Source of the DNA: Actinomycetota bacterium
GTDB taxonomy: Bacteria > Actinomycetota > Actinomycetes > Nanopelagicales > Nanopelagicaceae
Assembly: GCA_009698675.1 (NCBI GenBank)
Contig: WLPT01000007.1
Span: 26,410 to 90,409 of the forward strand
Reading direction: 5' to 3'
DNA: 64,000 nt
This document shows, piece after piece, positions 45,811 to 54,052 of this stretch; the first letter of the stretch is position 1; every line of letters starts with the position of its first letter. The notes under the pieces are model-generated. The model saw only the letters and a program-made list of their open reading frames with translations, ran no database searches and was not told the origin of the DNA. Both the position numbers and the translations under genes were made by a program.

Positions 45811-46080
45811 TTAAAAAGAGTTTTGCTGCTCCTGAAGGCGAGCGCGGTTACGCGCAGCACGTCGCTTTAGTGCACGTCGTTCATCTTCAGATAGGCCGCC
45901 CCAGACACCGGCGTCCTGGCCGCTCTCTAAGGCCCATGCAAGACATGGCTCTTTGACGATGCAGCGGTTACATACCTTTTTAGCCTCTTCGATCTGAGAG
46001 ATAGCTGGACCAGTATTTCCAACTGGGAAGAAGAGCTCGGGATCTTCATCACGGCAGGCCGATTGATGTCGCCAATCCAT
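45811..46080 (-). CDS. whiB1: WhiB1-like [4Fe-4S] transcription regulator
   Basis: 89-residue NO-responsive regulator. Cluster cysteines C9, C37, C40 and C46 have the WhiB1 spacing; GVWGG (58-62) and the basic tail RRALKRRAARNRARL complete it. A longer upstream frame adds non-family residues; the ATG preceded by GAGGAGG (seven-base spacing) is clearly right. It converges on pdtaS with 13 bp between stops, one of few convergent pairs here that do not overlap. Confidence 0.95.
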   Translation of the reverse strand: MDWRHQSACRDEDPELFFPVGNTGPAISQIEEAKKVCNRCIVKEPCLAWALESGQDAGVWGGLSEDERRALKRRAARNRARLQEQQNSF

Positions 46081-46245
46081 GTGCGCGCCTCCTCTAGCCC
46101 CGTTGTGGCGAGGCGTTATTAATCGAAATCCCACTTGTGATACGCAAATACATTGCGCAAGATGCTTATTCTCTCGCGTTCTATGGTTATTAACAAGGAT
46201 GTACGCCAAAAGATTTCCACATAAGTGGGTGATATATATCGCCTG

Positions 46246-46317
46246 TGCCCCCGACAGGAATCGAACCTGTGCACCCGCCTCCGGAGGGCGGTGCTCTATC
46301 CCCTGAGCTACGGGGGC
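46246..46317 (-). tRNA. tRNA-Arg (anticodon CCG)
   Basis: 72-base cloverleaf: acceptor GCCCCCG pairing with CGGGGGC, D arm GCTC/GAGC, anticodon stem CCGCC/GGCGG with loop CTCCGGA (anticodon CCG, reads CGG), and T arm ACAGG-TTCGATT-CCTGT. Discriminator A is present; CCA is not encoded. The flanking 46081-46245 holds the whiB1 upstream region and 46318-46385 the msrA leader; I see no further gene there. Confidence 0.95.
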
Positions 46318-46385
46318 TCAATAGGTTGTACTGGTTAAGGCTATCAGCGGGTGCGAAGTAGGCCTACACCTGAAACAATCACGCC

Positions 46386-46913
46386 ATGAGTTCAACTGCC
46401 TACTTTGCTACCGGTTGTTTCTGGGGCGCCGAACGCCGCTTCTGGTCCTTAGGTGGGGTAATTGAAACCTCGGTGGGCTATATGGGTGGCAGCGTTTCGA
46501 ATCCAACATATGAAGATGTGTGCACTGGCTCTACCGGCCATGCCGAGATGGTGAAAGTCAGCTTCGATGAGTCGAAGGTAAGTTATCAACGTCTGCTTGA
46601 AGAGTTTTGGACGATGCATGATCCTACCTCTCTGAATCAGCAAGGTGGCGATATTGGAACGCAGTATCGCAGTGCAATTTTTACAACTACACCCGAACAA
46701 TATGTACGAGCTGTTGCATCACGCGATCTCTACCAGGGCGAGTTAACTTCCCAAGGTTTGGATCCGATAGTTACTGAGATTCTAACTGCGCACGATATTG
46801 AGTACTACCTCGCTGAGGAGTACCACCAAAAATATTTAATTAAGAATCCAAATGGTTATGACTGTCACTCCAGTACTGGAGTTGCATTTCCAACATCGGG
46901 TGCAACTCTATGA
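46386..46913 (+). CDS. msrA: Peptide methionine (S)-S-oxide reductase MsrA
   Basis: Repairs S-epimers of methionine sulfoxide. The 175-residue protein has the active site GCFWGAERRF (catalytic Cys11), VGYMGG, GHAEMVKV and the C-terminal resolving Cys in YDCHSSTG. Length is normal. It overlaps msrB by 4 bp (ATGA), so both epimers are handled by one transcript. Confidence 0.97.
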   Translation: MSSTAYFATGCFWGAERRFWSLGGVIETSVGYMGGSVSNPTYEDVCTGSTGHAEMVKVSFDESKVSYQRLLEEFWTMHDPTSLNQQGGDIGTQYRSAIFTTTPEQYVRAVASRDLYQGELTSQGLDPIVTEILTAHDIEYYLAEEYHQKYLIKNPNGYDCHSSTGVAFPTSGATL

Positions 46914-47323
46914 GCGAGCGGGAGTATCCAGTCAAGCTAGATGAAGTTGGATTGAAGGCAAGTTTGGACGCACTTTCATATGACGTATTGAGAAATGCAG
47001 CTACCGAACGTCCATTTACTGGCGAATACACCGATACAGACAAGCTCGGAGTCTATAAATGTAAGGCCTGTAGCTCTGTGCTTTTTAAGAGCCAGACTAA
47101 GTTTCACTCGGGCTGTGGGTGGCCATCATTTTATGCCCCTACATCCGAAGATGCCGTCGAACTTATAGAAGATCGATCCCTTTTCCCACGAGTGCGCACA
47201 GAGGTTCGATGTGCAGCCTGTGGTTCACACCTTGGTCATGTATTTAAAGGTGAAGGTTATGACGTTCCTACCGATGAGCGCTGGTGTATCAACTCGGTCT
47301 CACTGATTCTGGAAGATATTTAG
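46910..47323 (+). CDS. msrB: Peptide methionine (R)-S-oxide reductase MsrB
   Basis: Repairs R-epimers of methionine sulfoxide. The 137-residue protein has zinc cysteines C51, C54, C101 and C104, the GCGWPSF loop (C69 possible resolving Cys) and catalytic Cys126 in RWCINSV. Coupled to msrA by overlap; its stop overlaps the convergent AlkA-like gene (TTAG, 4 bp). Confidence 0.97.
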   Translation: MSEREYPVKLDEVGLKASLDALSYDVLRNAATERPFTGEYTDTDKLGVYKCKACSSVLFKSQTKFHSGCGWPSFYAPTSEDAVELIEDRSLFPRVRTEVRCAACGSHLGHVFKGEGYDVPTDERWCINSVSLILEDI

Positions 47324-47964
47324 TACTCCAACCCCCGCGACTCATGTACAGCTTGGTAGCAATACCAAGCGGCAACACTGCGATACGGCTGAAGTTTTTC
47401 ACCCTTTATATCTAGGATTTTAGGGTTGGTCTCTTCGGCATTCTTATGAATTAGATCCCAACCGCGACGAACAGCTAAATCCCCAGTCGGCCAGATATTG
47501 AGTCTTCCTAGTTGAAACATCATGAACATCTCTACGGTCCATCGTCCGATTCCCCACAAAGAGGTAAGCGCATTGTAAATCTCTTGATCCTGATGAATTT
47601 CATCTATGTTCTCAATGGGAATAGTTTTATCTAGAACCGCCGCAGCTAAGCCTTTGATTGTGCGAGCTTTTGCACCAGATACTCCGATTTCCCGCAGAGC
47701 CCCATCATCAAGTTTTATCAATTTTCGAGCAGTGATCTTGCCATTGCACAATTTCAATAAGCGACCATGAATTGTTTCAGCGGCCTTAGTTGCAAGTTGC
47801 TGCGAAATTACCGCACTTATTAGTGATTCAAAATTTGTAGCGGTCGGTTGACTTCGCCCAATTGTACACAGTGGCCTTCGTGCAATTAGTGGGATGAACT
47901 TCTTATCTAATTCACCTACCTCTGCGACGATCCGCCGCATCTTCTGCGTCGAGTGAAGTGCCAT
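47320..47964 (-). CDS. DNA-3-methyladenine glycosylase II-like (HhH-GPD) protein
   Basis: Base-excision repair glycosylase of the AlkA/HhH-GPD superfamily, 214 aa. It has AVISQQLATKAA, the helix-hairpin-helix LTSLWGIGRWTVEMFMM and the catalytic Asp in WPTGDLAVRRGW. No FeS cysteine cluster, which excludes EndoIII/MutY. The preceding DUF4389 gene ends 3 bp upstream, suggesting one transcript. Confidence 0.9.
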   Translation of the reverse strand: MALHSTQKMRRIVAEVGELDKKFIPLIARRPLCTIGRSQPTATNFESLISAVISQQLATKAAETIHGRLLKLCNGKITARKLIKLDDGALREIGVSGAKARTIKGLAAAVLDKTIPIENIDEIHQDQEIYNALTSLWGIGRWTVEMFMMFQLGRLNIWPTGDLAVRRGWDLIHKNAEETNPKILDIKGEKLQPYRSVAAWYCYQAVHESRGLEY

Positions 47965-47967
47965 TGA

Positions 47968-48564
47968 TCAAAGCGAGAAAGTTGGATATTCATCAGTAAC
48001 TAGTAGCAGTGCATAGCCAACGATGCGGTTCCAATATGCGATTGTTCCAACGACACCTTCGGCGCATGTTTCTGGATAGTTTCCTGTAAAAAGAATGCTA
48101 AACCAGGCGATGAGAGTTAAAATTCCTGCATAGATTAAGTAGGCAAAACCAACGACATAGAGTGGAATAGCCAAGAACCATTTAATGAGAGGTAACCAAC
48201 GATTGAGCTCCTTGGCATTAACTGGAGGGAAAGTCACGCTGACAACGTCGTTCTCCTCAATCGATGGGTATTCATCGGTGAGTAAAAGTAGATAAGCATC
48301 GACTCGAGTTTGCAGCGAGAGGAGTGCCTCATTAAATGTCAAAAGGTAAGTTGGGTAGATCTGTCGAACTACTATTGCTAGGGCTACAGGCAACACTAGG
48401 AATCCAACTGCCATGTAGTTAGATCTCGATGTGCTCAAATCTGTCGGCGCAAAAGAGGCGACAAATATCGCCATCGGCATAACGAGAATGATGCGAAAGA
48501 GCGCGCTGACTCGGTTACGTTCGGTCAGCGATACATCGATTTGGGTCTGAATTTGAGGGCTCAT
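47968..48564 (-). CDS. DUF4389 membrane protein
   Basis: 198-residue membrane protein with four hydrophobic segments in two hairpins (about 23-80 and 125-160). Two copies of an LLLLTDEYPS-like motif occur, one mid-protein and one at the C-terminus, as in DUF4389. A TAAGTT seven bases upstream selects this ATG over one 39 bases earlier. Function unknown. Confidence 0.83.
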   Translation of the reverse strand: MSPQIQTQIDVSLTERNRVSALFRIILVMPMAIFVASFAPTDLSTSRSNYMAVGFLVLPVALAIVVRQIYPTYLLTFNEALLSLQTRVDAYLLLLTDEYPSIEENDVVSVTFPPVNAKELNRWLPLIKWFLAIPLYVVGFAYLIYAGILTLIAWFSILFTGNYPETCAEGVVGTIAYWNRIVGYALLLVTDEYPTFSL

Positions 48565-48571
48565 GGATGGC

Positions 48572-48577
48572 AACTTA
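48572..48577 (-). promoter_or_regulatory. Candidate -10 element of the DUF4389 gene
   Basis: TAAGTT on the minus strand, seven bases from the ATG at 48564. Confidence 0.45.
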
Positions 48578-48627
48578 CCTTTAATTGAGCAAACCCATTG
48601 CATTGTGCAGCCTTGGTGCCGTAGTTT

Positions 48628-48661
48628 TGCACTTCTTGCATTGCGTTTGCAGTTTTTTGCA
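48628..48661. promoter_or_regulatory. Helically phased TTGCA/TGCA repeats upstream of the LacI gene
   Basis: TGCA occurs at 48628, 48637, 48648 and 48658 (spacings 9, 11 and 10), with another at 48606. Each is preceded by T, mostly TTGCA. The spacing puts all sites on one face of the helix, as for cooperative operator binding; autoregulation by the LacI protein is a guess. Confidence 0.45.
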
Positions 48662-48689
48662 GAATTAAGTGGGAGTTAAGGGGCGAGCA

Positions 48690-49697
48690 ATGGCAGGCAT
48701 CAAGGAGGTCGCCGAAGAGGCAGGAGTTTCGACTGCAACTGTTTCACGGGCGCTTCGTGGCCTGCACCATGTCAATGAGGCCACACGGTTAAAGATCGTT
48801 AGCGCTGCTGAGAAATTGGGCTACCCGCTAACTCGAAGTGAATCCCCATCGGGGCGCACAAATAGTATTGGCGTGGTTGCACCATATATTTCACGCTGGT
48901 ATTTCTCCCAAGTCATTAGCGGAGCTGAGCAAGCGCTACGTGAGGCCGGCTTTGATTTACTCCTCTATAACTTTAGTGCGATGAAAGGACGCGAGCGTCT
49001 ATTCCAACACCAACTATTAAAAGGTCGAGTGGATGCCTTGATCGTAATCTCACTTCCTCCGACCGAGGAAGAGTTTGATTCGATTTTAGGACTTGGAATT
49101 CCAATTGCACTAGTTGGGATGGATCATCCGCAGTGTGCAAGCGTGAAGATCGATGATGTCGCCGGTGCTCGTACGGCAACTCAGCATTTAGTCAATCAAG
49201 GCCATAAAAAAATAGGGTTAATGTCTGGACGCCCCGATGACCCTTTCAATTTTAGTGTTCCGCAAGATCGACGCAAAGGCTTCATGCAAGTTCTAGCCGA
49301 GAATGGGCTTGAGTGGCTTCCTTCGAGAGAGGTTCATGGTGATTTCACAATGAACACTGCATCTCGTGCGATGGATGATTTACTGGCCCGCCCGAATAGG
49401 CCAACTGCAATCTTTTGTGAATCAGATGAGATGGCAATGGGCGCACTACAGGCGCTACGTCAACACGGCCTCAAATCTCCCGAGGATATTTCAATCGTTG
49501 GTTTCGATGGACATGAGATGGCAGAGTTTTCCGAATTAACAACAATCGAACAGCCCGTAGCATTGATGGGCGAGATGGCGGCCTGGTCGATAATGGAGCG
49601 TTTACGAAAGCCCAATGTCGTGCCTCCATCGCTGGTATTGCCCACTACTTTAGTTGTCCGAAATACAACTCGTAGACTGCTAGTTGGCGAGGCTTAG
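48690..49697 (+). CDS. LacI family transcriptional regulator
   Basis: 335-residue repressor-type regulator. The N-terminal HTH reads IKEVAEEAGVSTATVSRALRG (residues 4-24) and is followed by the hinge helix and a periplasmic-binding-like effector domain (about 60-330) with GVVAPYISRWYFSQVISG and VGFDGHEMAEF. The ATG starting MAGIKEV is chosen over a GTG 21 bases upstream because the HTH begins there. Located upstream of patB; it may regulate that gene group, and its effector could be a sugar or a sulfur compound. Confidence 0.93.
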   Translation: MAGIKEVAEEAGVSTATVSRALRGLHHVNEATRLKIVSAAEKLGYPLTRSESPSGRTNSIGVVAPYISRWYFSQVISGAEQALREAGFDLLLYNFSAMKGRERLFQHQLLKGRVDALIVISLPPTEEEFDSILGLGIPIALVGMDHPQCASVKIDDVAGARTATQHLVNQGHKKIGLMSGRPDDPFNFSVPQDRRKGFMQVLAENGLEWLPSREVHGDFTMNTASRAMDDLLARPNRPTAIFCESDEMAMGALQALRQHGLKSPEDISIVGFDGHEMAEFSELTTIEQPVALMGEMAAWSIMERLRKPNVVPPSLVLPTTLVVRNTTRRLLVGEA

Positions 49698-49726
49698 CAG
49701 CACTTCATTAATCGCACAGCACAAGG

Positions 49727-49732
49727 TAATCT
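49727..49732 (+). promoter_or_regulatory. Candidate -10 element of patB
   Basis: TAATCT, six bases before the ATG. Confidence 0.5.
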
Positions 49733-49738
49733 ACTTAA

Positions 49739-50911
49739 ATGACTGATTCCAATATTCAAACGCCGGCATTGAGCAAGCTCCTAACTCATCACTCAGAGAA
49801 GTGGCGTGGTTTCGATCGCGATGTCCTACCTCTTCCAGTGGCAGAGATGGATTTTCCTATCGCCGAACCGATTCGCAAAGTGCTCCAAGATATGGTCGCA
49901 CAATCAGATTTAGGGTACTTGGGTTCTGTACCAGAGCTAGCATCGGGATTTGCCAAGTTTGCGCACGAACGGTGGAGTTGGACTGTAGATACTAATCAAG
50001 TTCGAATCGCCTCAGATGTTGGCGTTGCCGTCGTCGAAGTACTGCGTGTAATTACCAAGCCGGGGGATAAAGTTCTTGTGAACTCGCCGGTCTATCAAAA
50101 TTTTTACAACTGGATTATTGAGACTAACCTGACAAAAGTAGATGTAGCTTTCACGCGTACTGGTAATGAAGATGGTGAATCCAATCCTTGGGAGATAGAT
50201 CTAGATGCAGTCGAGAAAGTCTACGCAGATGGATTAAAGATTCACCTACTCTGTTCTCCGCATAATCCATTAGGGCGTGTTTTTTCACGAGATGAGCTTT
50301 CTCGAATAGCCGAGATGGCCAAGAAATATGGTGTGATAGTAATAAGCGATGAGATTCATGCGCCACTGACTTTTAACCCTAAGGATTTCATTCCATTCTT
50401 AGCGCTAAACGATGTAGCGCGTGAAGTGGGAATTGCAGTGACTGCGGCCTCAAAAGGTTGGAACATTGCCGGACTTAAATGCGCGATTATTGTTTCTCAA
50501 AGTGAAGTAATGAACTCCAAATTAGAGGCGTTGCCAATGGCAGTGCATTATCGAGCATCGATTTTAGGCGCCTTTGCAGCTGCGGTGGCCTTTGCCGAAG
50601 GTGGAGTGTGGCTAGATTCGGCGATTAAACAACTCGATCACAATCGTTTTTATTTGAGAGAGTTACTACAGGCACAGCTTCCAACGGTCAGATACCACAT
50701 TCCACAGAATAGTTATTTAGCTTGGTTGGATGTAAGTAGTTTGAATCTGGGTGAGGATCCCTCAGCAGTTCTTTTAGAAAAGGGACGGGTAGCTTTTAAC
50801 CCAGGTCATACCTATGGAGCTCAATGTTCTCAATATGTTCGACTCAACTTTGCAACAAGTCCAGAGATTATCGCCGAGTCGATCAAGCGCATCGTAGGCG
50901 TGTTGAAGTAG
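49739..50911 (+). CDS. patB: PatB/MalY-type aminotransferase (cystathionine beta-lyase)
   Basis: PLP enzyme with C-S lyase activity, cleaving cystathionine or cysteine conjugates; MalY relatives also regulate. The 390-residue protein has LPLPVAEMDFPIAEPI, LLCSPHNPLGRVF, ISDEIHAPL and the PLP Lys in TAASKGWNIAGLK, all typical of PatB/MalY. It lies between the LacI gene and an FAD oxidoreductase. The stop overlaps the next GTG by one base. Confidence 0.9.
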   Translation: MTDSNIQTPALSKLLTHHSEKWRGFDRDVLPLPVAEMDFPIAEPIRKVLQDMVAQSDLGYLGSVPELASGFAKFAHERWSWTVDTNQVRIASDVGVAVVEVLRVITKPGDKVLVNSPVYQNFYNWIIETNLTKVDVAFTRTGNEDGESNPWEIDLDAVEKVYADGLKIHLLCSPHNPLGRVFSRDELSRIAEMAKKYGVIVISDEIHAPLTFNPKDFIPFLALNDVAREVGIAVTAASKGWNIAGLKCAIIVSQSEVMNSKLEALPMAVHYRASILGAFAAAVAFAEGGVWLDSAIKQLDHNRFYLRELLQAQLPTVRYHIPQNSYLAWLDVSSLNLGEDPSAVLLEKGRVAFNPGHTYGAQCSQYVRLNFATSPEIIAESIKRIVGVLK

Positions 50912-52425
50912 TGAGTCACGACTACGACGTAATCATCATTGGTGGGGGTCACAATGGTTTAGTCGCCGCTGCCTACCTTGCACGCAGTGGAAAGAGCGTC
51001 TGCCTGCTTGAAGCAAAGTCGGAACTAGGCGGAGCGACCACAAGTGTGCGCGCCTTCCCTGAATATGATGCTCGTGTTTCACGGTACTCGTATTTAGTCT
51101 CGCTACTGCCAGATTCAATCATTGCCGATCTCGGACTTAATTTTGAATGTATTTCTCGAACAGTTTCTAGTTATACCCCTTATCAGCGCGATGGAAAAGA
51201 TTTAGGTCTATACGTCTCTCGCCAATGGGATGCAATGACAGAGACCTCGTTTGATATCTTAGATTCATCGGGTCATGAGTCTGCGGCGTGGCAGGAGTTT
51301 TATGCAGAGATAGCAGAGTTTGCTAAACGAATCGCTCCGACTTTGCTCAAGCCGCTCATGACACGCAATGATTTGAGAGAGTTGATAGACCTGCCAAAGG
51401 TTTGGGAATACATGATTGAGAAGCCAATTGGCCAAGTGATAACAACAAGGTTTAAGAATGATGTTGTACGCGGTGTTGTGCTTACCGATGCCCTCATCGG
51501 TACCTTTGCCTCAGCCTATGAGATTCAGGCAAACATCTGTTTTCTCTACCACCTTATGGGTAACGGTACGGGTGAGTGGAAAGTGCCTAAAGGTGGAATG
51601 GGTGCGTTAGTAGCCGAGTTAGAACGAGTTGTTGTCGCTGCAGGGGTGGATATAAATCTCAATCAAGAAGTCACAACTGTTCAAAGTGATGCCGACGGAG
51701 TAAACGTTGTGACTGCAGATGGTCAAAAACTGCGTGCTCGGTATGTGCTATCAAATGCCGCTCCTCAAACACTTGCAAAGTTACGGGGGACGATTAAGCC
51801 TGAGAGCTTAGATGGTTCACAAATGAAGATTAATATTTTGCTCAAACGTCTGCCGAGATTAAAGTCTGGCGTGGATCCTGCGCTTGCTTTCGCCGGCACT
51901 TTCCATGCAAATGAGAGCTTTTCTCAGTTCGAACAGGTTTTCATCGACGCTAAAGCTGGAATCATGCCTGAGGTGATGCCGATTGAAATGTACTGCCACA
52001 CATTAACCGATCCCTCAATTTTGAGTTCAGAGCTCGCCGATCTTGGTTATCACACGTTAACTTTATTTGGCCTACATACTCCTGCGGCACTTTTTGATGG
52101 TGATAATGAAGCTATGCGGGCTAGGGCGTTAGAGGCCGCTCTTTCATCCTTAAACCAATATCTGGCAGAACCTGTTGAGGATTTAATCGTTGGAATCGAA
52201 GTGAAATCTCCATTGGACATTGAGAAAGATATCGGGCTTCCTCGAGGAAATATTTTTCACCGTGACTTGCATTTCCCTTTCCACGAAGAGGGCAGTACCC
52301 CAAGTTGGGGCGTAGAAACCGATGATCCCCGAATCTTTATATGTGGAGCCGGCGCGATTCGTGGAGGCGGAGTGAGCGGTGTGCCCGGACATAACGCGGC
52401 GATGGCTGTACTTGCTAAGGATTAG
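50911..52425 (+). CDS. FAD-dependent NAD(P)/FAD oxidoreductase (phytoene desaturase-like)
   Basis: 504-residue flavoprotein of the amine oxidase/phytoene dehydrogenase superfamily, PYROXD2-like subgroup. The FAD motif is VIIIGGGHNGLVAAAYLARSG near the N-terminus, then LEAKSELGGATTS; the C-terminal motif is FICGAGAIRGGGVSGVPGHNAA. The GTG overlapping the patB stop is chosen; a longer frame runs backward into patB. Substrate unknown: a carotenoid role is possible but no carotenoid genes are adjacent. Confidence 0.86.
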   Translation: MSHDYDVIIIGGGHNGLVAAAYLARSGKSVCLLEAKSELGGATTSVRAFPEYDARVSRYSYLVSLLPDSIIADLGLNFECISRTVSSYTPYQRDGKDLGLYVSRQWDAMTETSFDILDSSGHESAAWQEFYAEIAEFAKRIAPTLLKPLMTRNDLRELIDLPKVWEYMIEKPIGQVITTRFKNDVVRGVVLTDALIGTFASAYEIQANICFLYHLMGNGTGEWKVPKGGMGALVAELERVVVAAGVDINLNQEVTTVQSDADGVNVVTADGQKLRARYVLSNAAPQTLAKLRGTIKPESLDGSQMKINILLKRLPRLKSGVDPALAFAGTFHANESFSQFEQVFIDAKAGIMPEVMPIEMYCHTLTDPSILSSELADLGYHTLTLFGLHTPAALFDGDNEAMRARALEAALSSLNQYLAEPVEDLIVGIEVKSPLDIEKDIGLPRGNIFHRDLHFPFHEEGSTPSWGVETDDPRIFICGAGAIRGGGVSGVPGHNAAMAVLAKD

Positions 52426-52428
52426 GCT
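52423..52428 (+). promoter_or_regulatory. Candidate -10 element of the PLP sulfur enzyme gene
   Basis: TAGGCT, six bases before the ATG and overlapping the stop of the flavoprotein gene. Confidence 0.45.
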
Positions 52429-52434
52429 AAGCCC

Positions 52435-53490
52435 ATGAATCAGCACCCAGAAACAACTGCCATAACTGCCGGTCGCCCTAAAGTAGAACCGGATGCATCA
52501 CTAAATCCACCTGTAGTTCTTACATCTACATTTCACGCCGGTGGTGCTATCGGTTATGGCAGATATGGAAATCAGACATGGAGCGCCCTTGAAGATGCAA
52601 TTGGCGCACTCGAAGGTGGGTCCACTTTAGTTTTTTCATCGGGAATGGCAGCGATCAGTGCAGTCTGTTCAATTTTGCCTGTAGGTGCACCGATTGTTGC
52701 ATCGAACCAGGGGTATAGCGGAGTTATGTCGTTATTGAACTCATTTCATGAGAGCTCTCGCCTAGAGGTTCGGTTCGTGGATGTTGTTGATACCGCAGCA
52801 GTGACTGCCGCAATGAAAGGTGCAGCTTTACTTTGGTTAGAGTCACCAACTAATCCCTGTTTAGATGTTGCCGATCTTGAAACATTAATTGCTACCGCTA
52901 AGCAGATGGGAATCGGCGTGGCCGTCGATAACACTTTTGCGACTCCATTAGTTCAGAAGCCATTAGCCATGGGCGCAGATATCGTGATGCACTCAGTTAC
53001 TAAGTTTTTATCGGGCCATAGCGATGTTCTTATGGGCTCGCTCTCGACCAACGATCCCGCCCTTCTTAAACGATTACAGGATTCGAGAAGCTTTAACGGC
53101 TCCATTCCTGGGCCTTTCGAGTGTTGGCTAGCTCTTCGAGGACTACGGACTTTCCCGTTGCGCTTTAATAAATCACAGGAAAATGCCAAGCAACTTATTG
53201 CAAGGCTCTCTGCCCATCCAAAAATCACGAGAGTTCGCTATCCCGGCTTCGGCGCAATTATCTCTTTCGAAGTTGATGGCACGGCTGAGCAGACGCAAAA
53301 AGTCTGTGAATCCTCACATTTAATCGCCCATGCAACCAGTTTGGGAGGGGTGGAGTCTCTATGGGAACGCCGCCGCCGTTGGCCAATTGAAAGCCCCTCT
53401 GTTCCAGAGCAGTTGATCCGCCTATCGGTCGGATGTGAACACGTTGATGATATTTGGAACGACATCGAAGGCGCATTGGCATCTATCTAG
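52435..53490 (+). CDS. Cystathionine gamma-synthase/lyase family PLP enzyme
   Basis: Cys/Met-metabolism PLP-dependent enzyme. It has SRNP-equivalent GYGRYGNQTWSALE, FSSGMAAISAV, LWLESPTNPCLDV and the PLP Lys in SVTKFLSGHSDVLMG. At 351 residues it is shorter than the usual 380-400, mainly in the middle of the C-terminal domain, where FNGSIPGPFECWLALRGLRTFPLR leads into the late motif. Synthase versus lyase cannot be told from sequence. Nearby patB suggests a small transsulfuration cluster. Confidence 0.9.
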   Translation: MNQHPETTAITAGRPKVEPDASLNPPVVLTSTFHAGGAIGYGRYGNQTWSALEDAIGALEGGSTLVFSSGMAAISAVCSILPVGAPIVASNQGYSGVMSLLNSFHESSRLEVRFVDVVDTAAVTAAMKGAALLWLESPTNPCLDVADLETLIATAKQMGIGVAVDNTFATPLVQKPLAMGADIVMHSVTKFLSGHSDVLMGSLSTNDPALLKRLQDSRSFNGSIPGPFECWLALRGLRTFPLRFNKSQENAKQLIARLSAHPKITRVRYPGFGAIISFEVDGTAEQTQKVCESSHLIAHATSLGGVESLWERRRRWPIESPSVPEQLIRLSVGCEHVDDIWNDIEGALASI

Positions 53491-53524
53491 AGAAATTTAT
53501 CGAGATAGAGAGTATTTTTAGAAC

Positions 53525-53674
53525 ATGGTCAAAGCGATTCGCCGCATTTTTGCAGCGGTAACAGTTGCACTTTTGGCCTTCCGTGCCGTCGGATCCTTCC
53601 TCTCCTGGATTGAGCACCAAGAGGATTCAACTGCAGATGCATGGATTGATGAAGATGAGTACGAAGATGTCTAA
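53525..53674 (+). CDS. Putative 49-aa membrane microprotein with acidic tail
   Basis: A short frame encoding a basic start (MVKAIRR), a hydrophobic helix (about 8-28) and a strongly acidic C-terminus (DEDEYEDV). It overlaps the next gene's start by 8 bp, which favours a real, co-translated gene. No homologue can be named; no clear Shine-Dalgarno or -10 was found. The assignment rests on coding-like composition and coupling only. Confidence 0.45.
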   Translation: MVKAIRRIFAAVTVALLAFRAVGSFLSWIEHQEDSTADAWIDEDEYEDV

Positions 53675-54050
53675 TGCCACATACATTCCCGGAACATGCA
53701 ATCTTGGAAAGAGTGAGATTCGCCGAAGGCAAATAGTTGGATTGGTCGGATTATTTTTCTCACTGAGTTCTTTAGTGGGATTGATGTCTATTCATGCCGA
53801 GAGATCAGCGCGCTTAGGAATATTCCTGCCACTTATGGTCGCATCCGTTGGGTTTGTGCAATCAAGAAGTAAGTTCTGTTTAGCTTATGGCTTTGCAGGT
53901 ACTTTCAATCTCGGCAAGCTCGGAGATATCTCACGAGTGAGTGACCCAATAGACAGAGCAGCAGATAGAGCAACTGCGCTCAAAATTCTTCTAAAATCTT
54001 TTTTGCTTGCAGCACTAGCAACTGTGGTGGTGTACGTACTACCCTTCTAA
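53667..54050 (+). CDS. Small conserved membrane protein
   Basis: 127-residue protein with three membrane segments (about 22-42, 48-66, 103-127). A motif PGTCNLGKSEIRRRQIVG opens it and a related one, CLAYGFAGTFNLGKLG, follows the second helix, suggesting two CN/FN-L-G-K turns facing the same side. I do not recognise a function. ATG 53655 is an alternative start. hpf follows. Confidence 0.7.
   Translation: MSNATYIPGTCNLGKSEIRRRQIVGLVGLFFSLSSLVGLMSIHAERSARLGIFLPLMVASVGFVQSRSKFCLAYGFAGTFNLGKLGDISRVSDPIDRAADRATALKILLKSFLLAALATVVVYVLPF
54040..54045 (+). promoter_or_regulatory. Candidate -10 element of hpf
   Basis: TACCCT, seven bases before the ATG and at the end of the membrane-protein gene. 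Confidence 0.5.
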
Positions 54051-54052
54051 GT

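Noticed and set aside
46081..46245. Small protein-coding gene between whiB1 and the tRNA
   Set aside because: The frame is only an upstream extension of whiB1 or runs into the tRNA; the strong Shine-Dalgarno marks the whiB1 start.
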